Below are positions 15,249 through 22,289 of a stretch of DNA of 24,774 nucleotides, piece by piece. Every line of letters begins with the position of its first letter. The first letter of the stretch is position 1. Below the pieces are notes generated by a model, which did no database searches, had not been told where the DNA came from, and saw nothing but the letters and a program-made list of their open reading frames with translations. Source of the stretch: JBGPIK01 sp041484845 (GTDB taxonomy: Bacteria > Desulfobacterota > Binatia > UBA9968); assembly GCA_041484845.1 (NCBI GenBank), contig JBGPIK010000048.1, positions 1 to 24,774 on the forward strand. Reading direction: 5' to 3'. Made by a program: the position numbers and the translations under genes.

Positions 15249-15899
15249 ATGCAGCAGTTGAATGAGAATGCGCGCCGGGTCCTCTGGGGAGCCGGGACAG
15301 CGCGCACCTTGCGGGCGCACTGGATGCTGCACGAACTCGGGCTTGAGTACGAGACCCGCCCCATCGGATCACGCACCGGTGAGACTCAAACGGCGGAGTT
15401 CTCGAAACTTAACCCGAGGCAAAAAATACCTCTCCTGCAGGACGGCGAGATCACTTTGGCCGAGAGCGCTGCGATCGTCACCTACCTGGCTGAAAGCTAC
15501 GGCCAGGCGGCAGGCTTGATACCGCCGCCTCTTTCTCCAGAGCGGGCGGCGTACTTCGAATGGTGCTTTTTTACGATGATGGAGCTTGATGCCCATACGC
15601 TCTATGTGATCCGGAAGCACACACAGCTCGCCGGCATTTACGGCGAAGCCGCTAACGCCGTGCTTGCGGCGCGCGCGGGATTTGAAAAGCAGGTACGCGT
15701 CGCGGAGCAAGCCTTACACGCAAAAGGACCGTACATTCTCGGGAACGTATTTACGGGCGCGGACATCCTGCTGGCTACTTGCCTCGGCTGGTCCGAGCGC
15801 CTCGATGTGTCGCTTACTGCAACGCTGCGAGACTATTTCGAGCGCGTGACCTCGCGGCCGGCTTACCGGCTCGGTTACTTGGCGAATCAAAGATCGTGA
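15249..15899 (+). CDS. Glutathione S-transferase family protein
   Basis: A 216-residue two-domain GST. The N-terminal thioredoxin-like domain (~10-88) has G-T-A-R-T-L-R-A-H-W-M-L-H-E-L, the cis-proline loop K-I-P-L-L (P61) and the glutathione-binding E72-S73 followed by A-A-I-V-T-Y-L. The C-terminal half is all-helical with the conserved T-G-A-D-I-L-L-A-T segment. Members conjugate glutathione to electrophiles or act as isomerases and dehalogenases; a zeta-type (maleylpyruvate isomerase) signature is not evident. ATG 15249 has GGGAG 8 nt upstream. The gene is isolated: divergent CBS gene on the left, convergent lipoprotein gene on the right. The subclass is left open. Confidence 0.92.
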   Translation: MQQLNENARRVLWGAGTARTLRAHWMLHELGLEYETRPIGSRTGETQTAEFSKLNPRQKIPLLQDGEITLAESAAIVTYLAESYGQAAGLIPPPLSPERAAYFEWCFFTMMELDAHTLYVIRKHTQLAGIYGEAANAVLAARAGFEKQVRVAEQALHAKGPYILGNVFTGADILLATCLGWSERLDVSLTATLRDYFERVTSRPAYRLGYLANQRS

Positions 15900-16011
15900 G
15901 GCGCGAACGGGCCCCATGATCCATCAATAGCATTTTTACCTTGGAAATGTTGGACAAAACGACTGCAAGAACACTTATCGCGCTAAGGCGCAAAGTGGCG
16001 CGCCGCGGCTC

Positions 16012-16070
16012 GTCATCCCGAGCAAACGCGAGGGATCTGAGAAAGATTTCTCCCTGCGGTCGAAATGACA
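16012..16070. repeat. Interspersed imperfect inverted repeat (GTCATCCCGAG type)
   Basis: The left arm begins GTCATCCCGAG (16012-16022) and continues to AGGGATCT. The right arm reads AGATTTCTCCCT and ends GTCGAAATGAC (16060-16070). They are imperfect inverted repeats with matching GTCAT/ATGAC tips and GGGA/TCCC inner parts. It is the familiar dispersed repeat whose minus-strand translation gives F-D-R-R-E-K-S-F, seen as a spurious protein in many genomes. It lies between convergent genes. Confidence 0.7.
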
Positions 16071-16165
16071 ACGTGAATCCTTTGCATCTTTGCGCGAGCA
16101 ATCTCCTTTCCGATTCTGCAATTCAAAAAGCAACTGAAATTTGAAATATCTTTGGGTAGCATTTT

Positions 16166-16861
16166 TCAATAGCAGTCGATCGTGTAACTCCGCTCTTTCG
16201 CGGGATAGGCGTAACAATTAGCAGGAGTGGGTTGGTATGTCTTACCCGGGGCGGAAACGAAGAGCCCCAGGGTTGCTACCGTTGCTAATTCACCGGCCAC
16301 ATCGGTGAGGGTGCTGCGCATGGCCGCGTCGTCGTCCGCTGAACGCGCATTTTCATGTAACAGGATGCGTTCATCGCGTAGTTTGCCATTCAGCCAGTTC
16401 CAGCCTGCATTGACGACGTACCTGAATTGTCCCGGCGTTATTTCTCCTTTATCGGCTTTCTCCGCGAGGTAACGATTCAATCCCGACATGTACTCTTCAT
16501 AGAGCTTGGGGATCACGCGTTTGCGCAACTCCTCGTCATGCACGGCGGCGACGACTTGGTACGGCGGTAACCAGTGCCAGTGCCAATCGTCGAGTGTCGG
16601 CACATACGTGTCCTTGGCGAAGCGCGCGTAACAACCATTCTCATGTTCGACACTGAGAGCTTGCGTGAGCTCGTCCACTGTTTTCGGCACGCTTGGGCAC
16701 ATCAGATGCAGCCGGTGGCGAGCCGCTTCCCACGCTTCTAACGCAGGTTCAGTTTTCGGGGATCGATGATCTACCTTTTGACGGAATAGTGAAGGGGAGC
16801 AAGCGGGAAAGATAGTTAAGGCGGTTATTAAGAGTACAGCGTAAACAGGATTGGATCCCAT
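16166..16861 (-). CDS. Hypothetical protein, probable lipoprotein
   Basis: I do not recognise this family. The protein has 231 residues from ATG 16861, chosen because GGAGA lies 8 nt before it and a hydrophobic signal (V-Y-A-V-L-L-I-T-A-L-T-I) follows at once. The signal ends in F-P-A-C, with C21 a likely lipidation site; Phe at -3 makes it a weak lipobox. The mature part is soluble and mixed, with paired cysteines (L-M-C-P, N-G-C-Y, A-N-C-Y and the C-terminal I-D-C-Y) that could form disulfides in the periplasm. Aromatic D-D-W-H-W-H-W-L-P-P-Y at ~94-105 is distinctive. It is convergent with the GST gene; upstream is a long gap with a small palindrome. No function can be given. Confidence 0.7.
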   Translation of the reverse strand: MGSNPVYAVLLITALTIFPACSPSLFRQKVDHRSPKTEPALEAWEAARHRLHLMCPSVPKTVDELTQALSVEHENGCYARFAKDTYVPTLDDWHWHWLPPYQVVAAVHDEELRKRVIPKLYEEYMSGLNRYLAEKADKGEITPGQFRYVVNAGWNWLNGKLRDERILLHENARSADDDAAMRSTLTDVAGELATVATLGLFVSAPGKTYQPTPANCYAYPAKERSYTIDCY

Positions 16862-16990
16862 GCCGTGCGTCTCCAGTGTGGTATTTTGCGCAAGCGGCAT
16901 GCCACGAAGCTAAATTCAGGAATATTCAATATTTGCCCTGAATCAGGACCAGATATCCTGACGTGAATTGAACGTCGTTAACAAAATTGT

Positions 16991-17004
16991 CACGAATTTT
17001 CGTG
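16991..17004. promoter_or_regulatory. Perfect palindrome CACGAA-TT-TTCGTG, possible operator
   Basis: Six-base perfect inverted arms around TT, located in the gap between two divergently transcribed genes, about 130 bp from one start and 243 bp from the other. Size and symmetry suit a dimeric repressor site, but a short hairpin is equally possible and no regulator gene is adjacent. Confidence 0.3.
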
Positions 17005-17112
17005 ATCCTGAGACTCGGGTGGAACTGCTCCGTTCTCAGCAACTCGAAGCAGCGCATCCACTACGAAGCGTAAAATAAAAACTGCCCTTCAGACGCAACC
17101 TGCTTTACTTGA

Positions 17113-17220
17113 TTCTCTTTCCCGGTCATTATTTCTCTGTTTTCCGAGAACCTTGTCCGCTATGCTGAAGAAGGCGATCCAGAACGGAAGAAAGAAGCGC
17201 AAAAGGAATTGCAAAAATAA
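17113..17220 (+). pseudogene. Possible C-terminal remnant of a lost gene
   Basis: From a stop at 17110-17112 to TAA at 17218-17220 the frame reads 35 residues with no ATG/GTG start, ending in a strongly helical, charged tail (N-L-V-R-Y-A-E-E-G-D-P-E-R-K-K-E-A-Q-K-E). The bias to E/K/R/Q and the protein-like period suggest true coding origin, but the piece is too short to identify. It ends 26 bp before the next gene. It could also be chance. Confidence 0.25.
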
Positions 17221-17246
17221 CCTTGTCTTAGGGAGCAAAGAGAATT

Positions 17247-18359
17247 ATGCCGCCTGTTGAACAGATCAAGGCCAAGCGCGCCGGTATTGGGTTACGTGCC
17301 TGTGATCCCGAGCGAGCATTTCCCGGTCTTACCTTGTTCGCGCCGCAAAGTGGCGGAGGCAAAGTTTTTCTCATCGATCTCGATGGTAGGACCGTTCACA
17401 GATGGCAAATGCCTTATCCTCCCGGCAATTACGGCTATCTGACCGAGAAGGGCACTCTCTTTTTCAACGGAAAGATCACCGAGGATTCAGAACGCTTCAT
17501 CAGCGGCCAACCCTGGAAGGGAGGCGTCGCCCTTGAAGTCGACTGGAACGGGCGCGTTCTCTGGGAAGTGCGCCATCCCGACCACCATCACGACGGCATA
17601 CGATTGCGGAACGGCAACATCCTGCTAATTTGCTTGGCCCAGCTTCCCCATGAAATTGTGCCGAAAGTAAAAGGCGGGATGCCCGGTACGGAACACAACG
17701 GTAAAATGTACGCCGATTATCTGGTCGAAATGACGACTGACGGCCGGATCGTGTGGGAGTGGCGCACTTGGGAGCATCTCGATCCGGAGAAAGATCCTAT
17801 CACCGCGGTCCAAGAGCGGCGCGAAGAGTGGACCCATGGTAATGGCCTGGCGGAGTTGCCAAACGGCGACATCGTCGTGAGCTTTCGCATCATCTCGACC
17901 GTCATCATCATCGACCGGCAAACCGGCAGGATTATCTGGAAACTCGGAGCGCCTCCGCTGTGCGGTCAACACGCGCCGACGCCGCTGCCGAACGGCAACC
18001 TGCTCATCTTCGACAACGGCCCGCACCGACTCGACCATCCCATGCCATTCTCTCGCGTCATCGAGGTTGAACCGAAAACAAAACAAATTGTTTGGAAATA
18101 CCAGGAGAGAAGAGAAAACAATTTCTTCAGCCCGCGGATCTCAAATGCGCAGCGTTTGCCCAATGGCAACACGCTGATTTGCGAGGGCGATTTCGGCAGG
18201 CTCTTTGAGGTAACGTTCGACGGGGAAGTCGTCTGGGAGTTTGTCAATCCCTATTTTGGCGAAGGGCCAAACGGGCCGGACAATCGCGTCTTCCGTGCCT
18301 ACCGATACAGTGCGGAGGAGATCGCCAGAGCCAAAGCGACGGGAGGCGATCCGTTTTAG
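17247..18359 (+). CDS. Arylsulfotransferase-family beta-propeller protein
   Basis: A 370-residue protein made of repeated blades of the type x-D-x-x-G-x-[IV]-[VL]-W-[EK] (for example around 100-107, 164-171 and 324-331), the pattern of arylsulfate sulfotransferases (ASST, PF05935/PF14269). Residues aligning with the E. coli ASST active site are present: H114/H115 in D-H-H-H-D, H197 and N199 in T-H-G-N-G, R214 in S-F-R, and H242 in G-Q-H-A-P, the equivalent of the histidine that carries the sulfuryl group. Classical ASST is periplasmic, 570-600 residues and disulfide-bonded. This one is shorter, lacks the N-terminal domain and has no visible signal peptide, so it should be cytoplasmic. GGGAG and AAAGAG precede ATG 17247. 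A binding-protein gene follows by 29 bp, so the two probably form an operon. Activity on sulfate esters is an inference. Confidence 0.8.
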   Translation: MPPVEQIKAKRAGIGLRACDPERAFPGLTLFAPQSGGGKVFLIDLDGRTVHRWQMPYPPGNYGYLTEKGTLFFNGKITEDSERFISGQPWKGGVALEVDWNGRVLWEVRHPDHHHDGIRLRNGNILLICLAQLPHEIVPKVKGGMPGTEHNGKMYADYLVEMTTDGRIVWEWRTWEHLDPEKDPITAVQERREEWTHGNGLAELPNGDIVVSFRIISTVIIIDRQTGRIIWKLGAPPLCGQHAPTPLPNGNLLIFDNGPHRLDHPMPFSRVIEVEPKTKQIVWKYQERRENNFFSPRISNAQRLPNGNTLICEGDFGRLFEVTFDGEVVWEFVNPYFGEGPNGPDNRVFRAYRYSAEEIARAKATGGDPF

Positions 18360-18388
18360 CTGGAAGCTCTTAGGAAGGAAATTGAGCC

Positions 18389-19462
18389 ATGCGCCAAGCC
18401 GTCAAAGTCATTTTTGCTTGCCTTGCGTTGCAGGTTTACTTGGTCGTGCTCGCCTCGGCTGCCGTTTGCGCGGCGTCGGTCGCCGAGGTCGCGGCCAAGA
18501 TAAAATCACTCAAGCAACAAGAAAAACTCGACTACCTCGCCAGGGGCGCTCGGGCCGAAGGCGAACTCGTCTATTACGGCACGATACCGATCGACGAGTT
18601 TCTTCCTCTGGCGCGGGTCTTTAACGCGCGCTATCGCTCTTTGGCTCTACAACATTATTTTTCCCCGCGCCAGGGAATTCTCAACCGAGCCCTAACCGAG
18701 GCGCGGGCGGGAAGACATGCCGTGGATGTTATTCAAGTCGACCTGAGTTATGGCTATCAGTTGTTGAATGAAAACCTGGTGCAGCCCTACTCAACTTCGG
18801 GAGAGAGTCGTTATTTCGACGGCACGTACGACGCGGACGGGTATTGGCATAGCATGTATCACTTGACGACAGCGCTTATCTACAACACGAGCTTGATCAA
18901 GCCGGAGCAAGCGCCGAAAAGCTATGAGGATCTTCTTAGCCCCGCATGGAAAGGAAAAATGCTATTCGATCCGGAAGCGGGATATATTTTGGCCGCAATG
19001 GAGCAGGCTTGGGGCCGAGAAAACGCCGTTGCGTATTTAACCAAGCTTGCCAAGCAAGATCTGAGTTTCCGGCGCGGCGGAACCTTGCCGACTCAGGTCG
19101 TCTCCTCGGGGGAATTTCCCATCGCGATAGCGATCAACGGCGAGACATCGGCGGCGGTGCGCGACAAGGGCGCGCCCCTGGGATTTAAAGTTCTGGCACC
19201 GAAGATCGTCAAACCCGAAGGCCTGTTCTTGGCGAAAAATGCGCCGCACCCGCACGCAACTTTGCTTTTCGCCGAATGGGTTCTCTCGGAAGAGGCACAG
19301 TCATTTTTGGCGACAAACTTAGGCAAGGGGAGCGCCATGAAAGGGGTGCGAAGTAAGTTCAAAGAATTTCAACTGCAGCCGGATTTCGTGGTGACTCCTA
19401 AACTCGGTCCCAAGCTGCAGAGCTATATCCAAGACTTCACAAAACTTATGGGGGTCCCTTAG
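18389..19462 (+). CDS. Extracellular solute-binding protein (iron/thiamine-type, SBP family 1/13)
   Basis: A 357-residue periplasmic binding protein. The signal peptide covers ~1-29 (basic start, V-I-F-A-C-L-A-L-Q-V-Y-L-V-V-L-A, then A-S). The mature protein has E-G-E-L-V-Y-Y-G-T, D-V-I-Q-V-D, the W-H-S-M-Y-H-L-T-T-A-L-I-Y-N-T hinge strand, P-K-S-Y-E-D-L-L-S-P-A-W-K-G-K and the late A-L-L-F-A-E-W-V-L-S-E-type helix (here T-L-L-F-A-E-W-V-L-S-E-E-A-Q). This is the AfuA/ThiB/PotD-like class II fold that binds Fe3+, thiamine, polyamines or small organic anions. The iron-binding twin tyrosines are not obvious, so an organic ligand is more likely. AGGAAGG lies 8 nt before ATG 18389. It follows the arylsulfotransferase-like gene by 29 bp; no permease or ATPase is next to it. 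The stop codon abuts a palindromic repeat. Confidence 0.9.
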   Translation: MRQAVKVIFACLALQVYLVVLASAAVCAASVAEVAAKIKSLKQQEKLDYLARGARAEGELVYYGTIPIDEFLPLARVFNARYRSLALQHYFSPRQGILNRALTEARAGRHAVDVIQVDLSYGYQLLNENLVQPYSTSGESRYFDGTYDADGYWHSMYHLTTALIYNTSLIKPEQAPKSYEDLLSPAWKGKMLFDPEAGYILAAMEQAWGRENAVAYLTKLAKQDLSFRRGGTLPTQVVSSGEFPIAIAINGETSAAVRDKGAPLGFKVLAPKIVKPEGLFLAKNAPHPHATLLFAEWVLSEEAQSFLATNLGKGSAMKGVRSKFKEFQLQPDFVVTPKLGPKLQSYIQDFTKLMGVP

Positions 19463-19590
19463 CAGGCTGCTGAAAAAGACTCATATGCTTCGTTGCGCGA
19501 AATCGCCTCGCTACAACGTACCGGCCAAGTACGCCTCCGCTCGTCGATTTTTCGCGCGCCTCGCCTCTGAGATCTTTTTGAGCAGCCTGC
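19462..19590. repeat. 129-bp hairpin element with 17-bp inverted ends
   Basis: GCAGGCTGCTGAAAAAG (19462-19478) and CTTTTTGAGCAGCCTGC (19574-19590) are inverted repeats with one mismatch. Internal segments GCGCGAAATCG and CGATTTTTCGCGC also pair, as does GTAC near the centre, so most of the element can fold into one long stem. This arrangement is common between genes in Geobacter-like and other environmental genomes, where it is repeated many times. It begins on the last base of the upstream stop codon. Confidence 0.75.
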
Positions 19591-19681
19591 AAGCAGAGTT
19601 TTTCAGCAACCCGATAGTTCTATAGATGCGGTACTTTGGTGAAAATCGTATTAGCGGGTTGGAATTTCACAAACGGCAATT

Positions 19682-20989
19682 ATGAAGCTCGAAGTCGCGG
19701 ACTTTCCGGTAACACAGATTCGGCTGGGACGTCGCTTCCGATATAAAGACGGGGTGCTCGAGGTTGATGAATCCGCGTTGGTCGATCTTGTGCGCCAGGA
19801 TCCGAGAATCACAGATCCCACGCTCGCCGTGGCGATGCCGGGAGAGAAGGTACGCATTACCGGTATTCGAGACATTGTTGAGCCGAGAACCAAAGTTTCG
19901 GGGAGTGGCCAGGTGTTCCCCGGTGTTTTGGGACCTATCCAAGATGTCGGAGATGGGCGAACCCACCGCCTTTCGGGTATGACGGTAATCGGCGCCGCGG
20001 CGTATGAAGGAACGATCCGCGCGGGCACAACGGTTCAACGAAGCGCTATTTTGGATATGTCGGGTCCTGGAGCTGAGATTTCCCGATTCAGCTCGCGTCG
20101 GCACTTGGTCCTAAGCTTTAGCCTCGCTGCAGGCCTCACTGAATTGGAAGCTCACGCAGCGATTCAATTAGCGGAGTATAAGATTGCGCAGCGGATCGCT
20201 CAAACGACTGAAGGACTTTCACCTCGAAAGATCTCCACTTTTGATCTTAGCAAACAAGATCCGGATCTGCCCAACGTGATGTTGATGCAAGGCTGCATCA
20301 CCGACCCTCAGCATGTGCATTCAGGCGTGGGTTATTATGGGCTCTCGTTGCGGGAGTCCATGGCGACTTTTGTTCACCCCAACGAGCTTTTTGACGGCGC
20401 GGTCACAGTCGACACGACCCGTTCGGGTCGTGGGTATTATCCTACGACATGGGATTGGCAAAACCATCCGCTGGTTCTGGGTCTGTACGAAGCCCACGGA
20501 CGAAGCTTGAACTTTGGCGGTGTCATCTTGCAACGTATCCGCTTCGAGACCCATCACGGAAAAGAAGTTGGCGCTCAGAATGCCGCCCGTTTGGCCAAAG
20601 CCATGCGCGCTCACGGCGTACTCGTCACTTGGATCGGCGGAGGCAACGCATTTGTCGATGTTATGTTTACCATCCGTGCCTGTGAACGAAACGGTATAAA
20701 GACGGCGCTGGTGACCTACGAGAACGGCGGAAAAGAAGGCAAGGATAGCGCCGTGCTGTTTTATCTTCCGGAGGCAGACGCGGTGGTGAGCACGGGGAGT
20801 CTCGACCGGCCGGTGGATTTGCCGGCGATGGATAAGGTGATCGGTCCTTACCAGGAAATCAGAATCTTTCCTTTTCCCGGCGCGGCGCCAGTTTCGGCGC
20901 GCGGACCTTTATCGCTGGAAGCGCGCGATGTCATGATAGGCGGAGCCGATATTTGGGGTGAAGGGGCGTGGAAATGTGTGGAATACTAG
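19682..20989 (+). CDS. GrdE-like protein (glycine/sarcosine/betaine reductase component B family), pyruvoyl Cys absent
   Basis: A 435-residue protein matching the GrdE proprotein pattern. It starts with a short basic strand and Y-K-D-G-V-L, then P-G-E-K-V-R-I-T, E-P-R-T-K-V, F-P-G-V-L-G and G-D-G-R-T-H-R-L-S-G. Later come L-F-D-G-A-V-T-V (237-243), N-H-P-L-V-L-G-L-Y-E-A-H-G (261-273), a G-G-G-N-A-F-V-D-V segment and P-A-M-D-K-V-I-G. In Clostridium GrdE the chain cleaves itself at a cysteine just after the D-G-A-I-V segment, leaving a pyruvoyl group. Here that place reads D-T-T-R-S-G-R-G with no Cys; the only cysteines are C205, C334 and C432. No GrdA, GrdB/F, GrdC/D or selenocysteine gene accompanies it, so it cannot be a working glycine reductase on its own. 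The start fits the family although the Shine-Dalgarno is weak. Function unknown. Confidence 0.82.
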   Translation: MKLEVADFPVTQIRLGRRFRYKDGVLEVDESALVDLVRQDPRITDPTLAVAMPGEKVRITGIRDIVEPRTKVSGSGQVFPGVLGPIQDVGDGRTHRLSGMTVIGAAAYEGTIRAGTTVQRSAILDMSGPGAEISRFSSRRHLVLSFSLAAGLTELEAHAAIQLAEYKIAQRIAQTTEGLSPRKISTFDLSKQDPDLPNVMLMQGCITDPQHVHSGVGYYGLSLRESMATFVHPNELFDGAVTVDTTRSGRGYYPTTWDWQNHPLVLGLYEAHGRSLNFGGVILQRIRFETHHGKEVGAQNAARLAKAMRAHGVLVTWIGGGNAFVDVMFTIRACERNGIKTALVTYENGGKEGKDSAVLFYLPEADAVVSTGSLDRPVDLPAMDKVIGPYQEIRIFPFPGAAPVSARGPLSLEARDVMIGGADIWGEGAWKCVEY

Positions 20990-21150
20990 CGGCAGCTCTT
21001 TCATACGAAACTGAAGCTTAGGACTTCCGCGGTATTAAAAAACGGACAAGTCAAATTTGTAGGTTATTTTTGTGATTGCACATAGAAGCGAAGAGCGAGT
21101 CAACGGTCAACACGCCTGGCGAGCCTATCTGTTAACGGACTTGGACGACG

Positions 21151-21204
21151 AACGCGCAGCGGCGCCGTGCTGTCCGTGACTGTGGCGGATTGCCGCTGCG
21201 CGTT
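21151..21204. repeat. Perfect 13-bp inverted repeat (AACGCGCAGCGGC / GCCGCTGCGCGTT)
   Basis: Arms 21151-21163 and 21192-21204 are exact reverse complements around a 28-nt loop. It lies between the 3' ends of the GrdE-like gene (+) and the crotonase gene (-). There is no T run after either arm, so a REP or element end is as likely as a bidirectional terminator. Confidence 0.7.
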
Positions 21205-21228
21205 ATCAGTGTTCGTAAGGCCGGCGAC

Positions 21229-22053
21229 TTAGGGCACTCCGGGCGGCTTGTTCTTCTTGTCGTAGAATTCCTGTTTAAATTCCGGCTTGCGCCTTTCGGA
21301 AAAAGCAGCAGAGCCCTCGTCGTAGTCTTTGCTCTGGCGCAGGTGCTGGTAGTATTCGCGATGGACTTCGAATCCTTTTTCCCAGCCCAGGATGTCGTAG
21401 AGAAGTTTGTCGATGTATTCGGTCGTATGGGCGGCGATGAGCCGGCCGTTGCGATTGATGGTCGTGCACAGTTCCATGCAATCGTCGATGAGCTTGTCCG
21501 GCTCGCAAATCTTCTGCACGAGTCCGAGCCGGAAGGCGGTATCCGCGTCGATCATCTGGCCGGTGAGTGCAAACCAGTACGCCCAACCCGTGGGTAGTTG
21601 GCACACGTAATTTGGCCACGCCGCCATATGCGACCAGCGCACTTCGGAGCAACCGAACTTGGATGTAGGCACGCAGTAGCGGATGTCGCATGCTAGCGCC
21701 AGGTTGAAACCGCCGCCCACTGCGTAGCCGTTGATCGCAGCGATGACCGGCTTATGCATTTGCAGAGCGCGGAGATTTCCATACTGTCGCGGCCCCGATC
21801 GTGGGCCCTTCATCTCGCCGCGGGCAAACGCGAGATTTTCTTTCAGATCGCCGCCGACGCAAAAAGTGTCCGCGGTTCCAGTGAGAACGATCGCCCATAC
21901 ATCGTCATCGTCCTTGGCCTTATGCCACGCTTCATCCAGCGCCCAGTAAAGGTCGCGGCTGATCGCGTTCTTCTTCTCCGGCCGATTGAGCCGAATGATA
22001 GCGGTATGCGGCTCGCGTTTCTCGTATATACAAATCGCTTCTGGTTCCGGCAT
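21229..22053 (-). CDS. Enoyl-CoA hydratase/isomerase family protein (crotonase fold)
   Basis: A 274-residue crotonase that would act on a CoA thioester. The oxyanion-hole segments are G-T-A-D-T-F-C-V-G-G-D-L (59-70) and N-G-Y-A-V-G-G-G (108-115). E137 in C-S-E-V stands at the first catalytic Glu of classical hydratases (Glu144 in rat). The second (Glu164) falls at W160 in A-Y-W-F-A-L-T-G, so simple hydration by the two-Glu mechanism is unlikely; isomerase, hydrolase or C-C lyase chemistry is possible. The C-terminal ~60 residues are longer and more charged than usual (R-K-P-E-F-K-Q-E-F-Y-D-K-K). AGGAGG lies 6 nt before ATG 22053. It lies 236 bp downstream of two CoA-transferase genes on the same strand and probably uses their product. 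Confidence 0.92.
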   Translation of the reverse strand: MPEPEAICIYEKREPHTAIIRLNRPEKKNAISRDLYWALDEAWHKAKDDDDVWAIVLTGTADTFCVGGDLKENLAFARGEMKGPRSGPRQYGNLRALQMHKPVIAAINGYAVGGGFNLALACDIRYCVPTSKFGCSEVRWSHMAAWPNYVCQLPTGWAYWFALTGQMIDADTAFRLGLVQKICEPDKLIDDCMELCTTINRNGRLIAAHTTEYIDKLLYDILGWEKGFEVHREYYQHLRQSKDYDEGSAAFSERRKPEFKQEFYDKKNKPPGVP

Positions 22054-22070
22054 GAATTCCTCCTGAATTC

Positions 22071-22269
22071 CAGAGGTCAGACGTCAGAGATCAGTTTCCC
22101 CTCCTCGATCCTCCCCCGCGTACGGGGAAGGAGACCGGTGGGGCACTTGGTTTTGTCGTCTCACCTCTGATCGCTGCTTAATCTTACCTCCGAGTTCTGA
22201 TCTCTGACTTCTGACCTCTGATGTCTGTCTTGTCCGACGCTGACCTCTGACTTCTGATCTCTGACCTCT
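22071..22269. repeat. Inverted and direct copies of a CTGAT-CTCTGAC-TTCTGAC-CTCTG unit
   Basis: One arm at 22071-22094 is the reverse complement of 22197-22220 at 23 of 24 positions, and a third, rearranged copy in the second orientation lies at 22240-22269. Between the arms there is a small CCCCG-CGTA-CGGGG hairpin (about 22117-22130) in a CT/GA-rich stretch. The spacing is irregular and nothing looks like unique spacers, so this is not a CRISPR. It fills the gap between the crotonase and CoA-transferase genes and could form a long stem. Confidence 0.75.
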
Positions 22270-22289
22270 ATTTCCCGACCTCTGTCTTT

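Larger units (their letters stand above)
16862..17246. other. 385-bp intergenic region upstream of divergent genes
   Basis: The region separates the lipoprotein gene (-) from the arylsulfotransferase-like gene (+) and should hold both promoters; I see no strong sigma70 pair. It contains the 14-bp palindrome at 16991-17004 and a short reading frame at 17113-17220 that looks like the tail of a lost gene, both listed separately. Confidence 0.5.

Noticed and set aside
4869..15899. Complete gentisate pathway (dioxygenase, maleylpyruvate isomerase, fumarylpyruvate hydrolase)
   Set aside because: The GST at 15249 is 9 kb away on the other strand and shows no clear zeta-class signature, and no fumarylpyruvate hydrolase is present.
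15975..16217. 80-codon minus-strand open frame containing F-D-R-R-E-K-S-F
   Set aside because: This is the known artefact of translating the GTCATCCCGAG-type dispersed repeat.
19682..20989. Selenoprotein with an internal UGA
   Set aside because: The frame has no internal stop codon; selenocysteine occurs in partner subunits of the reductase, not in GrdE.
22071..22269. CRISPR array
   Set aside because: Repeat copies are in both orientations, irregularly spaced and without unique spacers of equal length; no cas genes nearby.
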